Positions 24,970 to 36,255 of a stretch of 64,000 nt of DNA are shown piece by piece (the stretch's first letter is position 1; each line of letters begins with the position of its first letter). Origin of the DNA: Parelaphostrongylus tenuis (Eukaryota > Nematoda > Chromadorea > Rhabditida > Metastrongylidae); assembly GCA_019055375.1 (NCBI GenBank), contig JAHQIW010007200.1, positions 124,001 through 188,000 on the forward strand, read 5' to 3'. The notes beneath the pieces were generated by a model, which had not been told where the DNA came from, searched no databases, and worked only from the letters and a program-made list of their open reading frames with translations. Both the position numbers and the translations under genes were made by a program.

Positions 24970-25739
24970 TCGCATTTGTCTAGTAGAATAGAAGCATTGA
25001 GCTTCTTAAGCGATGAGTTAGAGAAATTTATTGCATAGACTAGATATCTATCCAATCACTTCTAAGATTAGATGACGAGTCCTAGAGGTGAAAGGTGCAT
25101 GTGGAATAGATCAATCAACGTTTTATGCTTAGTCCTTTAGCCTTTAAACAGCTTTGAACTGTGTAGGCACAATAGTGTTCTGCACGCACTGAATTTTACA
25201 TGACCATTTGTTTTGAAATTAGTGCTCACAGCAAATGATTGGCCTGAATTTTGCCTTATGAAACTTGCCTAAATTTCAAGGAAGAGAATACGTAATAGAA
25301 AATTTTCCTTATAGAGAGAGCAAAAAACTTTAGCCAAACAATAGATTGATAATCTCAAAAATTCAAAACACCCACTTCTTTGCTGATAACTGCCCACTAA
25401 ATGAGTGATTGCAGTGGACATGAAAGTCGTGCCCGGAGGACTCACATCAACGGAAAATCAGCCACATCGTGACTGGCCGATTTGGGATTCGATATGAGGC
25501 ATTAGCATTATTTCTGTTCCAAGACACAGTTATCTTCTAGACTGCTGTATATGAAATTTGTGGGTGCACAACATTTTGAAAGAGAATCGGCAGTGTCGAT
25601 TCACTTTTGAGGAGAGTTTTTCACTGATTCGCAATCCAATGCTTGGATTCCAGCGTACTATCTTTTAGTTTCGTTCAATTTGAAGAAAATGTAGTAGAAA
25701 TAGTAAAAAAAAAACAATCACTGACTTTTATTTTGTAGC
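24970..25739. other. No gene seen
   Basis: No upstream exon for the 24,764-24,964 candidate could be recognised here. Confidence 0.35.
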
Positions 25740-26045
25740 CATCACATGTGGCCGTATTTTTGCTCACCACTGAAGTCGCTTAGGTATATATGAAACATCA
25801 TAACAGTGCAAAAAAAAGCAGTAAAAGTGCTAGAAATCTCGAGTATTACATCTAACAGTGGCTGTCAGCTCAACCGGGTTTATAAAGCGAAATCGCATAC
25901 TCGAGCAAACCGGGTTGGTGGCTAACAAATAACATAGAGTTGTTGAAGAATGAGTGACGGCGCAAATATGTCTCAGTGATCTAGTGGTAGCACGCGTCGC
26001 CAGTATGGATGAAACGCAGGTTCGACTCTCGTCTGAGTCTAACAG
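25740..26045 (+). repeat. tRNA-derived SINE with conserved 5' flank, family 1
   Basis: The flank (GGCCGTATTTTTGCTCACCA, TAAAGCGAAATCGCATACTC, GTTGAAGAATGAGTGACGG) leads into a tRNA-like unit at 25,970-26,038. That unit has TAGTGGTAGCACGCG (A box) and CAGGTTCGACTC (B box). The same order on minus occurs at 56,270-56,900 and 59,050-59,310. Acceptor and anticodon arms do not pair, so it is not a working tRNA. Confidence 0.65.
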
Positions 26046-29000
26046 ACTATGAAGCTCTATGTGTGTCCTAGATATTCATCGGAATCTAAACCGTTCAGCT
26101 GAGATGGACTGCAATTGATACTGCCGCGTCACGATTAGCAGGCTGCGAGCGATTTTCGTTAGTTATTTAGGCTTTCTTCTCCAGCGTTGTGGAGAAGTTA
26201 GTCATATTCTTTTATGCTTTCATGTCTCATGTTTTTCTGTGCACTATCCCAAATTTTCGGCGCGGAGATAGCTTTTATGTATGAGGAAAAGGCATTCGTC
26301 CACTGCGCAATCATACTCTTTTGGCATTCAATCAATTATAAATCTTCGAGTTCTGATATTCTTCTATTTGATGCGATACTGAATTCAGATGAGACTGAGA
26401 ATGTGCACATGTGAAAGGTAGCTTTATGGGAGAGCTGATGAAATTGCATTTTATGCTGACTACGAAGGACAAGTGTGCAGAAATAAAACGTGATCTTTGT
26501 GTTCTCAGTTTATTGCACTAATGAAAACAATCGTTGTTCTGCGACCAGCTTGAGATATATGTTATAAATTAATTTGTTCTAGCATATAGGGCTTTACACC
26601 ACCTCGGCATCATCTTGTGCAACTTTTGCGAATAGTAGAAAGGGATTGATCTTAATTTAATAGTTGGCGGCAAGAAAACTAAAATGTTGATTTGAACTAT
26701 CAATGCTTACAATCAACAAAAAGAATTGAGAGACAGTTAGGAAAGCACAGAGTTATGAAGTTGAATTGTGATGTATTTACTATGTCAAATCATTAAGTTA
26801 TCTCTCAAAATTCGTGAAGAAAACTAGGTGAAACCTTGGAGAAATTGACGGCATAGTCTGATATGTTAATTCAACACATCTCGGACACGCCGGTTTTCAT
26901 CTACTCTGAAATTTCATTAAAAGCAATCTGTGTTGGTGGATAAGGTGTGCTTACAGTTTTTTCAAAACTTCGTTATACCTTTTCTTTAGTTTTGAATTTT
27001 TTTTGGTTTGTTTTCGCTTTAGTTAGAAACTTTTTTCTTTAGGAATCATGAAACGTCGCAGGTCTTACATTGCGTCGCGCTGCTCGTTCGTCATTTTTTT
27101 GGCAAAAATTACACCACTTTTATTTAAGGAATTTAAGGTTATCACGCATCAATCAAAGATATCATGAAAATCCTTTGCCGTCTATGATTGAAATCGTTTA
27201 ATGTGGTAATTTGTACCAAACAAATTTTCCTGCGATGTCACACAACTGAGAAAAAAAAGAACTTGCTTTGTATCGGATTTTCAAAGTGCGTCTCTCGTTA
27301 TCCTTTTGACGTGGTAATACAGCGGTGATAAGAGCTTTTAATTTTACTAGGTTATTTATATAGTCGTCGCGAGCAAAATTCTTGTTTGAAATCTAGTGTA
27401 AAATATATAATTTTATCTATTATCTACATGTTTTAGTACAAATTGTTACTAAGTCGTGTAGAATTATACATCACTGCAATGCTCGTTATGTGCATTTTCG
27501 TTAAGCACCTTCCAACTATGGCAAAAGTAGTTCTCCTAATTAATTCTCGAAATTCGGAGTTCAGATGTCAATAATCAATGGCAAATTGGTTTCAACAAAT
27601 GTAAGCTCGGAAGCAGGGAGCGCAAACGCAGGCAAATTGTAATTGCCCTAAAATTCCATGGGTAAGAGAAGATTATTTTTTGTAAAAAAAAGACTGACAA
27701 ACACTCGCGCTTTCCGGTAGTGAAACATTTTTTTCAAGTTTATTTTCTTATTTTTTAGAAATAAACGAAATAAAAATTACTAAACTAATTAAATTGATAA
27801 AACCACCACAGATTGTTAATATTATTAGTAAGTATTATATACCAGCACAGGCCGCTTTGATCTTTGGAATTTTAGAGCAGATGTGATATTGAGAGAGTAT
27901 CAACGGACACACAGTATAACGTTGATCTGAGAAATTTCTTCGTAGCGAAATCGAGTTTGAATACAAGGAAGGTCGGTGTCTTCTTCCTAAGCGTATAGAT
28001 CTTTCGGAAACTTGTGAAACAACTCGATGTTATCATACCGAGTCTATCGGGGCGTTTGAAAAGAAATTAGAGTTATAAAGAAGCTTCACAAGTGGATGCA
28101 GCATAAATTGAATTACGCTCGAAATCGTCATTCAACCTATCATCGATATTTCTTCTGCGGAACCAACACAATGTGTGGATTCTGATAGATGGTTTTCTTT
28201 CGATCAATAAATTTCATTCCAAGCCAAGCTAAGTCATTGTGAAAAAATAAGTTACAATTGAACGTTAGGTTGCGGAGACCTCAGTTCGAGTGCTATTCTC
28301 AAAAACTATCAGCAAGGAAGCTGACGTTAAAATGATAAATGTTACAAAATCCTCTATAACTCAGCAACCACTCTCGGTGCTGATGAAATATTCTTCCACG
28401 AAAGCTAAACGCTAAAGGCTATTATTTGAGCCAACTTAGTGCTAGTCCATTATGTTCAGCTCCATATTCTGATGAATCTTGACCCACACTAACATCTGAA
28501 TAGCACGATCACCTGCAACATCTTTGCTGTTACCTTAGTACTCGAGAGATCTATGGCAGCCTATTAACATTATTTCATAACTAGGGGTGTGGTCTAATAA
28601 GTACTTGTGTGTCAGAGATCAAAGAGAAGTCATTCTTTGCCTTTCCAAGTAGAAAATTTTGTTGAGTCAAAATCTTCGTCCCTTCCGACCTACTTATCGT
28701 TCCTGATGTCTCATGGTTAAAATGTTGCAACTCAGAGGCTAAAAACCAGAGAAAATTCACTTCTCCTGACATGATACTGTCGTATATTCACCTGTGCATT
28801 GCGCGCAGCTGTTAGGTAATAATCCTATGAGGCGTGTCATGGTTTGACGCTCGCTTCCTCGTTGCTGCGAATATAGTTGTGAACTTGTCTATTATTAGGA
28901 CCTTCTACTGAGCCTTCACAGTACAATTATGAACATGTATTTCGAGAAACAATTTGCTCTGCTGGATTACTTGATGTATCAATGGTTTTAATGATTTGAT

Positions 29001-29360
29001 GCAGTGCACAAACCTTTGGTTAGACCACGTGCTGTTGATTCCAATGCATATTCTCTTCGAACGTGTATTTTACCACAAAAAATGTGTTTGTTATCCTTTC
29101 GAAACCATCGGTAGTTCATCTAACGTGAATGTTGCTCTAGGTATGATCCATAGAAGGCTGTTTCTAACAAGTGATACTTTGTAGAAAGCCATCTGAATGA
29201 ATTTTTGTCAAAACGCTATAGTTTTAGACCAAAAAATTAGGCACAAATGTTACGATATACAATGAAAATTCACATGTTTAGGAGCAGGATGTGAAGCGAT
29301 GGTCAGAATACGTTCTTACATCAACTGCTTATTATAAAACTCGTCAAAACATTCATATAT
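26046..29360. other. No gene or repeat recognised
   Basis: This is the longest quiet stretch of the window: AT-rich, with short unsupported frames only (26,214-26,414; 28,581-28,772; 28,996-29,184). Confidence 0.4.
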
Positions 29361-29424
29361 ACTTTGTGACAATGTTTTCAACTGTCTTATCCCATGTCCA
29401 GTTAGATCATCCAAAGCAACGGTT

Positions 29425-29468
29425 TGGCAGACACACGTGCTTGGGCGACTTCGGCATCATCAGTGCCA
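29425..29468 (-). ncRNA. Decayed hammerhead ribozyme, family 2
   Basis: On minus: stem I UGGCA/UGCCA is perfect and CTGATGA is intact (29,463-29,457). GAAA has become CAAG, and stem II GCCG/CGCC has a mismatch. It is likely inactive. Confidence 0.5.
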
Positions 29469-29622
29469 TTTTCTACGCCATTCGCCTTTGTTATAGGAAA
29501 CGAGTGCCAAAAAATGATGAACTGTAATCAAGTGAAGATCCACTGACCAGCTCTACAGTCAATGCCTTGCAGCTCGTGTATGACAATATAATACGTTCTT
29601 AATACGACTGTATTGGAGAAAA

Positions 29623-29666
29623 TGGCACTGATCATGGCGAAGTCGCCGAAGTACACGTGTCTGCCA
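29623..29666 (+). ncRNA. Decayed hammerhead ribozyme, family 2
   Basis: Stem I UGGCA/UGCCA and stem II GGCG-AAGU-CGCC are perfect. Stem III is the palindrome ACACGUGU with C before the expected cleavage position. The core reads CUGAUCA (G8 lost), and GAA is followed by a GU insertion, so activity should be lost. The layout is that of the short-stem-III type I hammerheads known from Penelope-like elements. Confidence 0.6.
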
Positions 29667-30288
29667 AACTGTTGCCTTGGATCACTTAACCAAACTTTGA
29701 AAAAGGCGGCTAAAAACATTGTGAAAGAGTTAGGATGCTGTCAATATTGGCCCGTTCGTCAGCTAGGATCCGTGCGCCGATTTATTATGTGTTCTACTTC
29801 TTGAGGGTCGAGAAATTGGTGTTAAAGCAATAGCGGGCATGCTGTTCATTAAGGCTCTTTCAGCAAGACATTATGAGGACCACGACTCCGTATGACTCTC
29901 TCAAGTTGTCTTGTTTATGACTAAGCAGAAACAAATTACTATATTTATGCTGCTGCATTATAAAATCTTTTAAGGAGCATATTTATATGAACCTCGTAGG
30001 CATATTGATAGTGATGCTACTTTCAAGCATTACACTAAAATCTTCAACCTCTCCTACGAATGCTTTTGATGCCACACAACTTTAATGCTGAGCTGTGAAC
30101 ACAGCTTGCTGTCTGAGGTAGCTTCTTCATCATTGTGAGGATGTTTATATCGCATCCTGCCATCGAAGAGGACCCAACAGTGAACAGAAATTAGAATTTA
30201 TGACTTTTCCGGTTATCTCGTGAATGACGTGTATTGACTTTTGATGAGTGTTCGAACATTTGAATTACAAATACTCAAATAAAGCGTT

Positions 30289-30300
30289 AGATTTTTTAGG
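30289..30300 (+). promoter_or_regulatory. Trans-splice (spliced leader) acceptor of receptor A
   Basis: GATTTTTTAG ends 8 nt before the start codon at 30,308. Copies B and C also have an acceptor exactly 8 nt upstream. Confidence 0.6.
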
Positions 30301-30589
30301 ATATTCTATGGACGAGTACAACTATCCGCTTCACGAGCATTTTTTCATCTTCTACATTCTCTTAGGCGCTACTCTCTTGCTGCTTCATTTACAGATGATG
30401 ATGGTAAGCACGTTCACATTGTCTTTTCATTTTTCGAGGGTTTTTCCGATGGTCACATTGAATGATCATAACGGTTAGTTTGCCTGTACTTGTAAAGTGC
30501 AAGAAAGTCATTTGACACTACTTCTGCGAACTTTCTGTGCAGCTGAAAGCTATCCCACAGGCTGATCTTGATACTTCTACGTGGGGTAG

Positions 30590-31340
30590 CACGGAATAAA
30601 GAGACGACTCCTTTCACTGGACAAGAATTTTTCGCAAAAATGTTAGTAATCATTTAATAACTTGAATATCTGCCTAGTAGCATACGAAACCGGTATAAAA
30701 ACAGTCTCTTCATGACGCTTCAACAAAAACAAATATTTATAAATATTTGTGTTTTACACGTGCATCTTTTTCACAGAACAAAAATCTGTCTTCAAACTGC
30801 CAATAATCTTTCGATAGCGTAGGATTCAGCTATTCCAACGCTCTGCTTATTTTCTGAAAAGGCCACTTCTCTGCAGTGTAGCAGAGAAAATTAGATTGAT
30901 TCACATACACGTACATGTGTTTTTGACCAATCTACGGGCTGAGGGTAGGGGCGCAGAAGGGTCTGCCCGCGGTTATAACAACATGGCGATCGATCAATGG
31001 CGATGATGCGTCGCACATGTGAGGTTCGATTTTTGTTATTCAATCAGAAATTTTTTCCGCAATGCAAGAAACTGCAAGCAAACGCATTACTGATACTACA
31101 TGACTTGCTCGACACGTTCATACACTTTTCATGCTACCAGCGAAGTAATAGTTAAGTTGCGTGACCGATGTAAAACATAATTTTATTTCGAATTTTGCAG
31201 CGTCATAAAAGGTGCTCTCAGAAAGCGCCCACATAACGCCATAGTCAGAAATTTATCCTTCAGAATGATTCCTAAAAAACTTTGAAAATTATTGTTTGGT
31301 GAAATGAATCGTTTCTCCATCTCGTGCTATTAAACAGAAA
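30590..31340. repeat. Fold-back element, copy 3 (inside receptor A intron 1)
   Basis: The left arm (about 30,600-30,710, minus, GGACAAGAATTTTTCGC) and right arm (about 31,160-31,340, plus, AAACATAATTTTATTTCG, GCAGCGTCATAAAAGG) flank a centre with GGCGATCGATC at 30,985. It has the same plan as copies 1, 2 and 4. It accounts for part of the 2.2-kb first intron. Confidence 0.55.
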
Positions 31341-31889
31341 AAAACCCTGATCTTTTTTTGTATAAAGCTTGTACGAGGTTATATATCTCTTCCAAAAGAT
31401 GACTGACATTTCAGCAATTAAGCGTTCACTATAGCCTGGACGAACTTCGTCTTGCTTTATCAATTTAATCAGTTAATACTTTGTGAATGCATGTAATTTT
31501 AATGCTAATTGAGTTCGAAAGATTGGTTATTGCGCAGAAAATTCAGAGTAGGACTCCTGATTTGAGGCAAATGATCGGTTACATTTCAGTCATAATGAAC
31601 CTTACTCAGACTAGAAAACTAAAGTGGAATAAACTGCCTTACGATTTGCTTAATCAAACACTCTTCGCCTCTGTTTATTACAAGGCTCTTAAAATTTATC
31701 CAAAAGAAGTCGGTGAGTTTTCGCGCTGATATTTTGATTCACTTTAATAGTTGAGTTAGCACCTCAAGTTCGTCACCGCCATTTCTTTCTATCTCAACCT
31801 AAAGGCTAAAGGTGTACTTCAGTTACTTTCCAACTGTCCATTTAGGTGGTTCTTTTGTGCTAACACAGGGTGGTACACTTTTCGCGCTT

Positions 31890-32490
31890 ATGTATATATC
31901 ACCACATGTCTTATACCCAATTATACAAATACTCTATTATGTGAAGATCTGTGGTGATGAATATATAGGCAAAACGGGTAGATATAATTGTGTTTACTGG
32001 AAAGGAGAAGGTAGTTGGAAAGTCGAAAAGTCAGCCACCCACTCTTCTAAATGCACGTGAGAAAGACAAATATAACACTGTCTATCTAAGATGGTGCAAG
32101 AAATCTTGAGGTGAGAGTCAAATGCTTTAGGAAGAAAATTCTTGGGGTTTTTTTTGGATAAATTTCAACAGTCCACGAATGTAGATAAGGAAAGAATGCC
32201 CAACTATAATCCAACACCTTATCTCTGATGTATTTTCTAGTTTGAGTGGATTTCAGAAACTCATTGTGTGTATAAACATAACGATGACGTATTTCGTATA
32301 ATTAGATCGTCGGTGAATTTTCTACAAAATGCTAATGAATAGATTAATAGAGTAATAGACTAATAGAGCAGTACTAGGTAATTGACTAATGAAATGATAG
32401 GCTATTGGCTGAATAATTGGATATGGTACGGAATAGTGCGCTCAAGCTCTTAGACGAAATCGCCGAAATGTTAGCCATAGTTCTGAAGAA
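31890..32490 (+). pseudogene. Penelope-like element relic (inside receptor A intron 1)
   Basis: ICGDEYIGKTGR (31,948-31,983) is the YIG box of the GIY-YIG domain, preceded by LYYVK. The frame then loses similarity. A terminal-repeat-like motif (GACGAAATCGCCGAAATGTT) lies at 32,453, matching the terminal repeats at 12,590 and 18,617. The RT part is absent. Confidence 0.5.
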
Positions 32491-33045
32491 AATATGTGGA
32501 ACTTGCAAACGTTATATACAAAAGGCCACCTCACGAATCAGTTTTCATTTTTCATGGCCAACGTTCAATAGGAGTCGGTCCTTTGATTTCTTTACCTAAC
32601 TATCTTATTCAATAATTTTAAGGTTATTCGGCGATCCAAATCTCTCTGGGCTCTCTCTGCTTATCGTCTCATTTTCTTTGGCTCTGCTGCTGATGCTGTG
32701 ACTTGTGGAGCTCAAATAATTGCCGTGGCTGTCACTCTCCGCACTCCCACCATTCATCCAACGACTAATATGGTGAGCGTTTACCGCTTTGTTCGATTCT
32801 AGATTTTTTAAGCATTAACATCGACATTAGAATAGATCTCATACAGCTTAGACTTTTCAACACTATCGTTATTTATAAGAGTCTGACTCTGTAGGACTAA
32901 GTTCGGTGGAATTACGCGACTATCTGGCTTGCTTGTGCAAAAGGTTTTCCCTTGTTTAGCAATCAGTGTGAAATCCGCTCGTTGTCACGAATCTTTTTAA
33001 GTGTTATATTTATTCAAGAATGTTGGGCGGCATGGAAAGTTATGA

Positions 33046-33330
33046 ACTCAGCAGGAATTAAACCCGCCTTGGCACCAATATCGCGGGTGCTCCTAGAAAG
33101 ACTGCTAAAACATAGAAAAAAGTGTGAAAATTTTATATATCCAACACCTGTCGGCTTAGTTGGATTTAATGGCGGTATATCCTTACCAGACTAAACCATG
33201 TGACGGCTGGTTGCTGACAGTTTCGATACCTTATAGCACAGAAAGAGTGTCAAAAGAGCAAGGATTTCGGTAGTGTAGTGACTATGCTTCGGGTTTGAGT
33301 GCAAGGCGGTCACAACTCCTGCATGCAGCT
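33046..33330. repeat. Head-to-head pair of tRNA-like units (receptor A intron 2)
   Basis: 33,103-33,046 on minus reads GGCGGGTTTAATTCCTGC (B-box arm). 33,268-33,330 on plus reads TCGGTAGTGTAGTGAC (A-box-like). The arrangement matches the pairs at 43,225/43,371 and 56,825/56,976. Confidence 0.4.
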
Positions 33331-34479
33331 TCAAGTTAAGCATGCCACTCAACTTCTTAAATATATAATCAAAGCATTATGATACTGCTGACATTTTAGT
33401 AGAATAGGGATTTCTTGAGATGCTATGTTCAGCTTGCGCTCTTCCCAGTTGCTGCGAAAAAACTGAAATCTAGCATAAAAAACAAACGCAAAAAAGCACA
33501 GTATAGCTTTGGAAGCAAGCTCTTTTATGAGATTTTTACCCTCTAATCGAGATAATTTAGTTGTTAGGTGCACTATTCCAAGCATCCTACGCCGTCGAAT
33601 ATCCAACAATCCTTATCCTCTCTTTGAATCGACTCGTCGCAGTTGTTTTCCCAACGAAGATGGATTTGATATTTGATAGAAAGAAAACGACGGTATGAGA
33701 GATCAAAAACTTCCTTTTCATATTTGTTTCGTTTGGCTAAGTCTTTTAAAAACTTCAATGTAATTTCTTACAGCTCACTTTAACCTTGTGTTGCCTCTTT
33801 GGTGCTTTCAATGGTGCTATTTGTCTGTCTGGAGAGGTTCAGTCGCTATGGGATCCATGTGTCCCAACATTCCATTTCACAGGTGTGTTTGATAAGATTA
33901 ATGGTGGATTAGCATATAGCTCAAGTCTCTGTATCTCAATGTCTCTGTATTTGTTTGAAATTCGAAGCTAGCTAAGCTAGAGCTTTTAATGAATAACAAC
34001 TGAGACTTAAGTAAGGCTTTCATAATAAGGAGGAATTATGAGTCTCTTGCAGGTCAGTCATCTTTTACTGCCATCTTTATGCGTACTATGGACTTATATT
34101 TGGGGGAATTTGTGTGCATTTCAAGTTTCTTCATTTATCTTATCATCATAGTCTTTCTACTGTGCAACGTAAGTTGATATTCTTTCTATGTTCAACTATC
34201 TTTTGGCCAATTCTTATTTCACAAAATTCGTTGGAATGAGCGTTGTCTGTGGAAACGACAAGCTTTCATTTACTCGTTCTTTCAGCGACAACTGATCAGT
34301 TCTGTGCGCCTCGAACTTCCGCTTTTGTTTCATTCCCTCCAAATATTGACGTTCTCCGGATCTTGCTTTATTTATGGTTTCATCCACTTTCGGACTCTGC
34401 AGACTACAATCACATTATCAATTCACTTGTCGTTTTCCGCTTTGGTGCAACACCTGTCATATTATTACTTACAAACAGG

Positions 34480-35933
34480 TACAGTGAGGCACAATATTTT
34501 TTCAAGACCTTCTTACTCGCTGTGGCTTCGCATATCAGTCGAAAATATTTCATATTACAGCTCACCACTTGTACTTTGAGTAGTACAACCTTGTAAAATT
34601 AGAAAAGACACACAGAGTCTGTATAGTTCATGTCTCATCCTTAATTCACTTCTCATGCAAATTTACTTTAACACCAAGCTTGTTTAAAAGCAGTGTCCTC
34701 GTGAAGACGTCATCGGCAATCACTGCAGATCGGTGGAAAACCGCTGTCTAGAATAGGAGTGCGGAAAGGAAATATAATCATTTCTGAAAACATAGTAGAT
34801 AACTGCACTGAAATCAATGCGTATGACGCGTCTCGGAAACCTCCAACACGAGATATGTAAAAAACACTACGGGAATGAATTCAAAAAGCAATTATGAGGA
34901 AATCACATGCCGCGCATAAGTGGGGGCCAAGCTACATGGATTACACATCTTGGAGAAGAATAAGCAAAAACAAATACAAGTAGTTCCATAGCTGTATCAT
35001 TGAAAATGATCTACCAAGCAGAACTTTAATCAACCTTGTCATGAATATTCAGAATATTTCACATTTTTCAAACTACACGAGGTTGTTATATTGTGGAAGC
35101 TCGTATACGTTGAAAATTCCTAAGAGGACGAATGATCTTCAAAAACCATTGCATCTCTTGCAATATTTCAAATCATTTCTTGGTTGCACTACGATAAGAA
35201 TGAGGAAGCTCAGAAAATGCAGTACATAGCTCAAATATGCAAATATGTGTCAGACGCCGTTCTATGATTATTTGGGAGCATTCTACAATTGCAGAATTAC
35301 TTAATTAAGAAGCTATAGTAAGACGGATAGAAATGTTAAAATAGCTCTCAGAACACGCAGTGAGATCGATGCTTATCAAAGCTTGCAGCATCAATGGGCA
35401 TTAGTGAAATGTACAATCAGAGTAGTGCCTAGCGGTGTAGAGACATAAGGACCACGACACATCTTTACATTCTAAATTGGAGAGCTTTATACAATGGCAA
35501 TTTGAGGCGGCCTTTGAGTGACTTTATTCATTCAGTACATATCGCCGTAAATTTTTTCGCAAAAAGCGACAACTGGGAAGGACAACCATGGTAATATCGA
35601 AGGCGAACATCGAGGTGAAAAGCATCAATGTCTCTAAACAAATGTTCTAAGTTCATTTCTGTTGTGTTATATTCAGATTTTACCATAGTTGTTATTTATG
35701 TTGTGATATCGCTAAGAATAAAGAAATTGTAATGATTACGGATAACATCTTCGATAACTATTAGATTGAAATGAAAATTTTCATCGTTTGGATAGGAATG
35801 TCGTTTTATCGCATGAATCGTGTGTGATTTTCTTCTCATTCAAAACGTCTACTTCTTTCGTTTCTATTAATATATAATTTGTTCATATTTGCTGCGGAAT
35901 GGAATTTTTCAAGGAACAAAAACGTTTGCTGAT
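34480..35933. other. No gene seen; a last receptor A exon was looked for and not found
   Basis: Exon 6 ends in phase 2 at a GTACAG donor, so a short tail exon is expected downstream. I could not identify one. Confidence 0.3.
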
Positions 35934-36255
35934 GCTTTGTCCACCGAAAGCGCGCTTTGTTTCAACAAGATAAGGCAAAACCACACACCGCCAGAAAGGC
36001 TGGGGCAAAGTTTGAGGAATTGGACGGTATTGAGATTATCCCACATCCACCCTATAGTCCGGACGTATCTCCATCTGATTACGGCCTTTTCCGACCAATG
36101 AACACATTTGGAAGGTTGCCGATTTGAATCTTTCGATGAAGTTGGAGAGTTGTCAAGAGTTCTCTAATTTAAAGACAAAGGAGTGGTACTTCGATCAGAT
36201 CCGAAACGTATGGCAAAAAGTGGTGGAGAATGATTGCCTGTATTTTGAAGAATAG
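35934..36255 (+). pseudogene. mariner transposase relic, C-terminal part
   Basis: In one frame: HRKRALFQQDKAKPHTA, then EELDGIEIIPHPPYSPD and SPSDYGLF, a hallmark of the DDxD mariner family. The last two catalytic acidic residues (QQD and PSD) are about 35 residues apart. After a frame change come RFESFDEV and then KEWYFDQIRNVWQKVVEND ending YFEE and a stop at 36,255. The N-terminal half with the DNA-binding domain and the first Asp is missing. At least two frame changes and a stop kill it. Intact enzymes cut and paste the element at TA sites. Confidence 0.88.

Larger units (their letters stand above)
29361..29726. repeat. Inverted pair of hammerhead-bearing repeats, family 2
   Basis: The arm 29,361-29,480 (minus) and arm 29,613-29,726 (plus) are copies of one sequence: GAAAATGGCACTGAT, GCGAAGTCGCC, CACGTGTCTGCCAAAC, GTTGC.TTGGAT and AAAACATTGTG. 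About 130 nt lies between them. A third, single copy is at 61,820-61,985. The facing 63-78 codon frames are mirror images of the repeat, not genes. Confidence 0.7.
30308..34478 (+). pseudogene. Seven-transmembrane chemoreceptor, copy A (frameshift in exon 6)
   Basis: The exons I assign are 30,308-30,403, 32,623-32,772, 33,561-33,692, 33,774-33,882, 34,053-34,168 and 34,286-34,478, all with GT/AG borders. The product resembles nematode serpentine chemoreceptors, perhaps of the SRG superfamily (family not settled). TM1 lies in exon 1 (FFIFYILLGATLLLLHL) and TM2 in exon 2. TM3 lies in exon 3, followed by NRLVAVVFP at its cytoplasmic end. TM4 is in exon 4, TM5 in exon 5, and TM6-7 in exon 6 ending FRFGATP..LLTNR. 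Such proteins act in ciliated sensory neurons. Exon 6 is 193 nt, where B has 194. A 1-nt deletion at about 34,356-34,366 puts VRLELPLL and FRFGATP in different frames. The start was chosen by alignment with B and C. Any exon after 34,478 was not found. A sequencing error could also explain the shift. Confidence 0.8.

Noticed and set aside
25970..26038. Functional tRNA gene
   Set aside because: A and B boxes are present, but the acceptor and anticodon arms do not pair.
34243..34596. 117-codon single frame as receptor A's last exon
   Set aside because: Alignment with copy B shows only its second half is in the receptor frame; the first half is in the frame of the overlapping 91-codon ORF, hence a frameshift.
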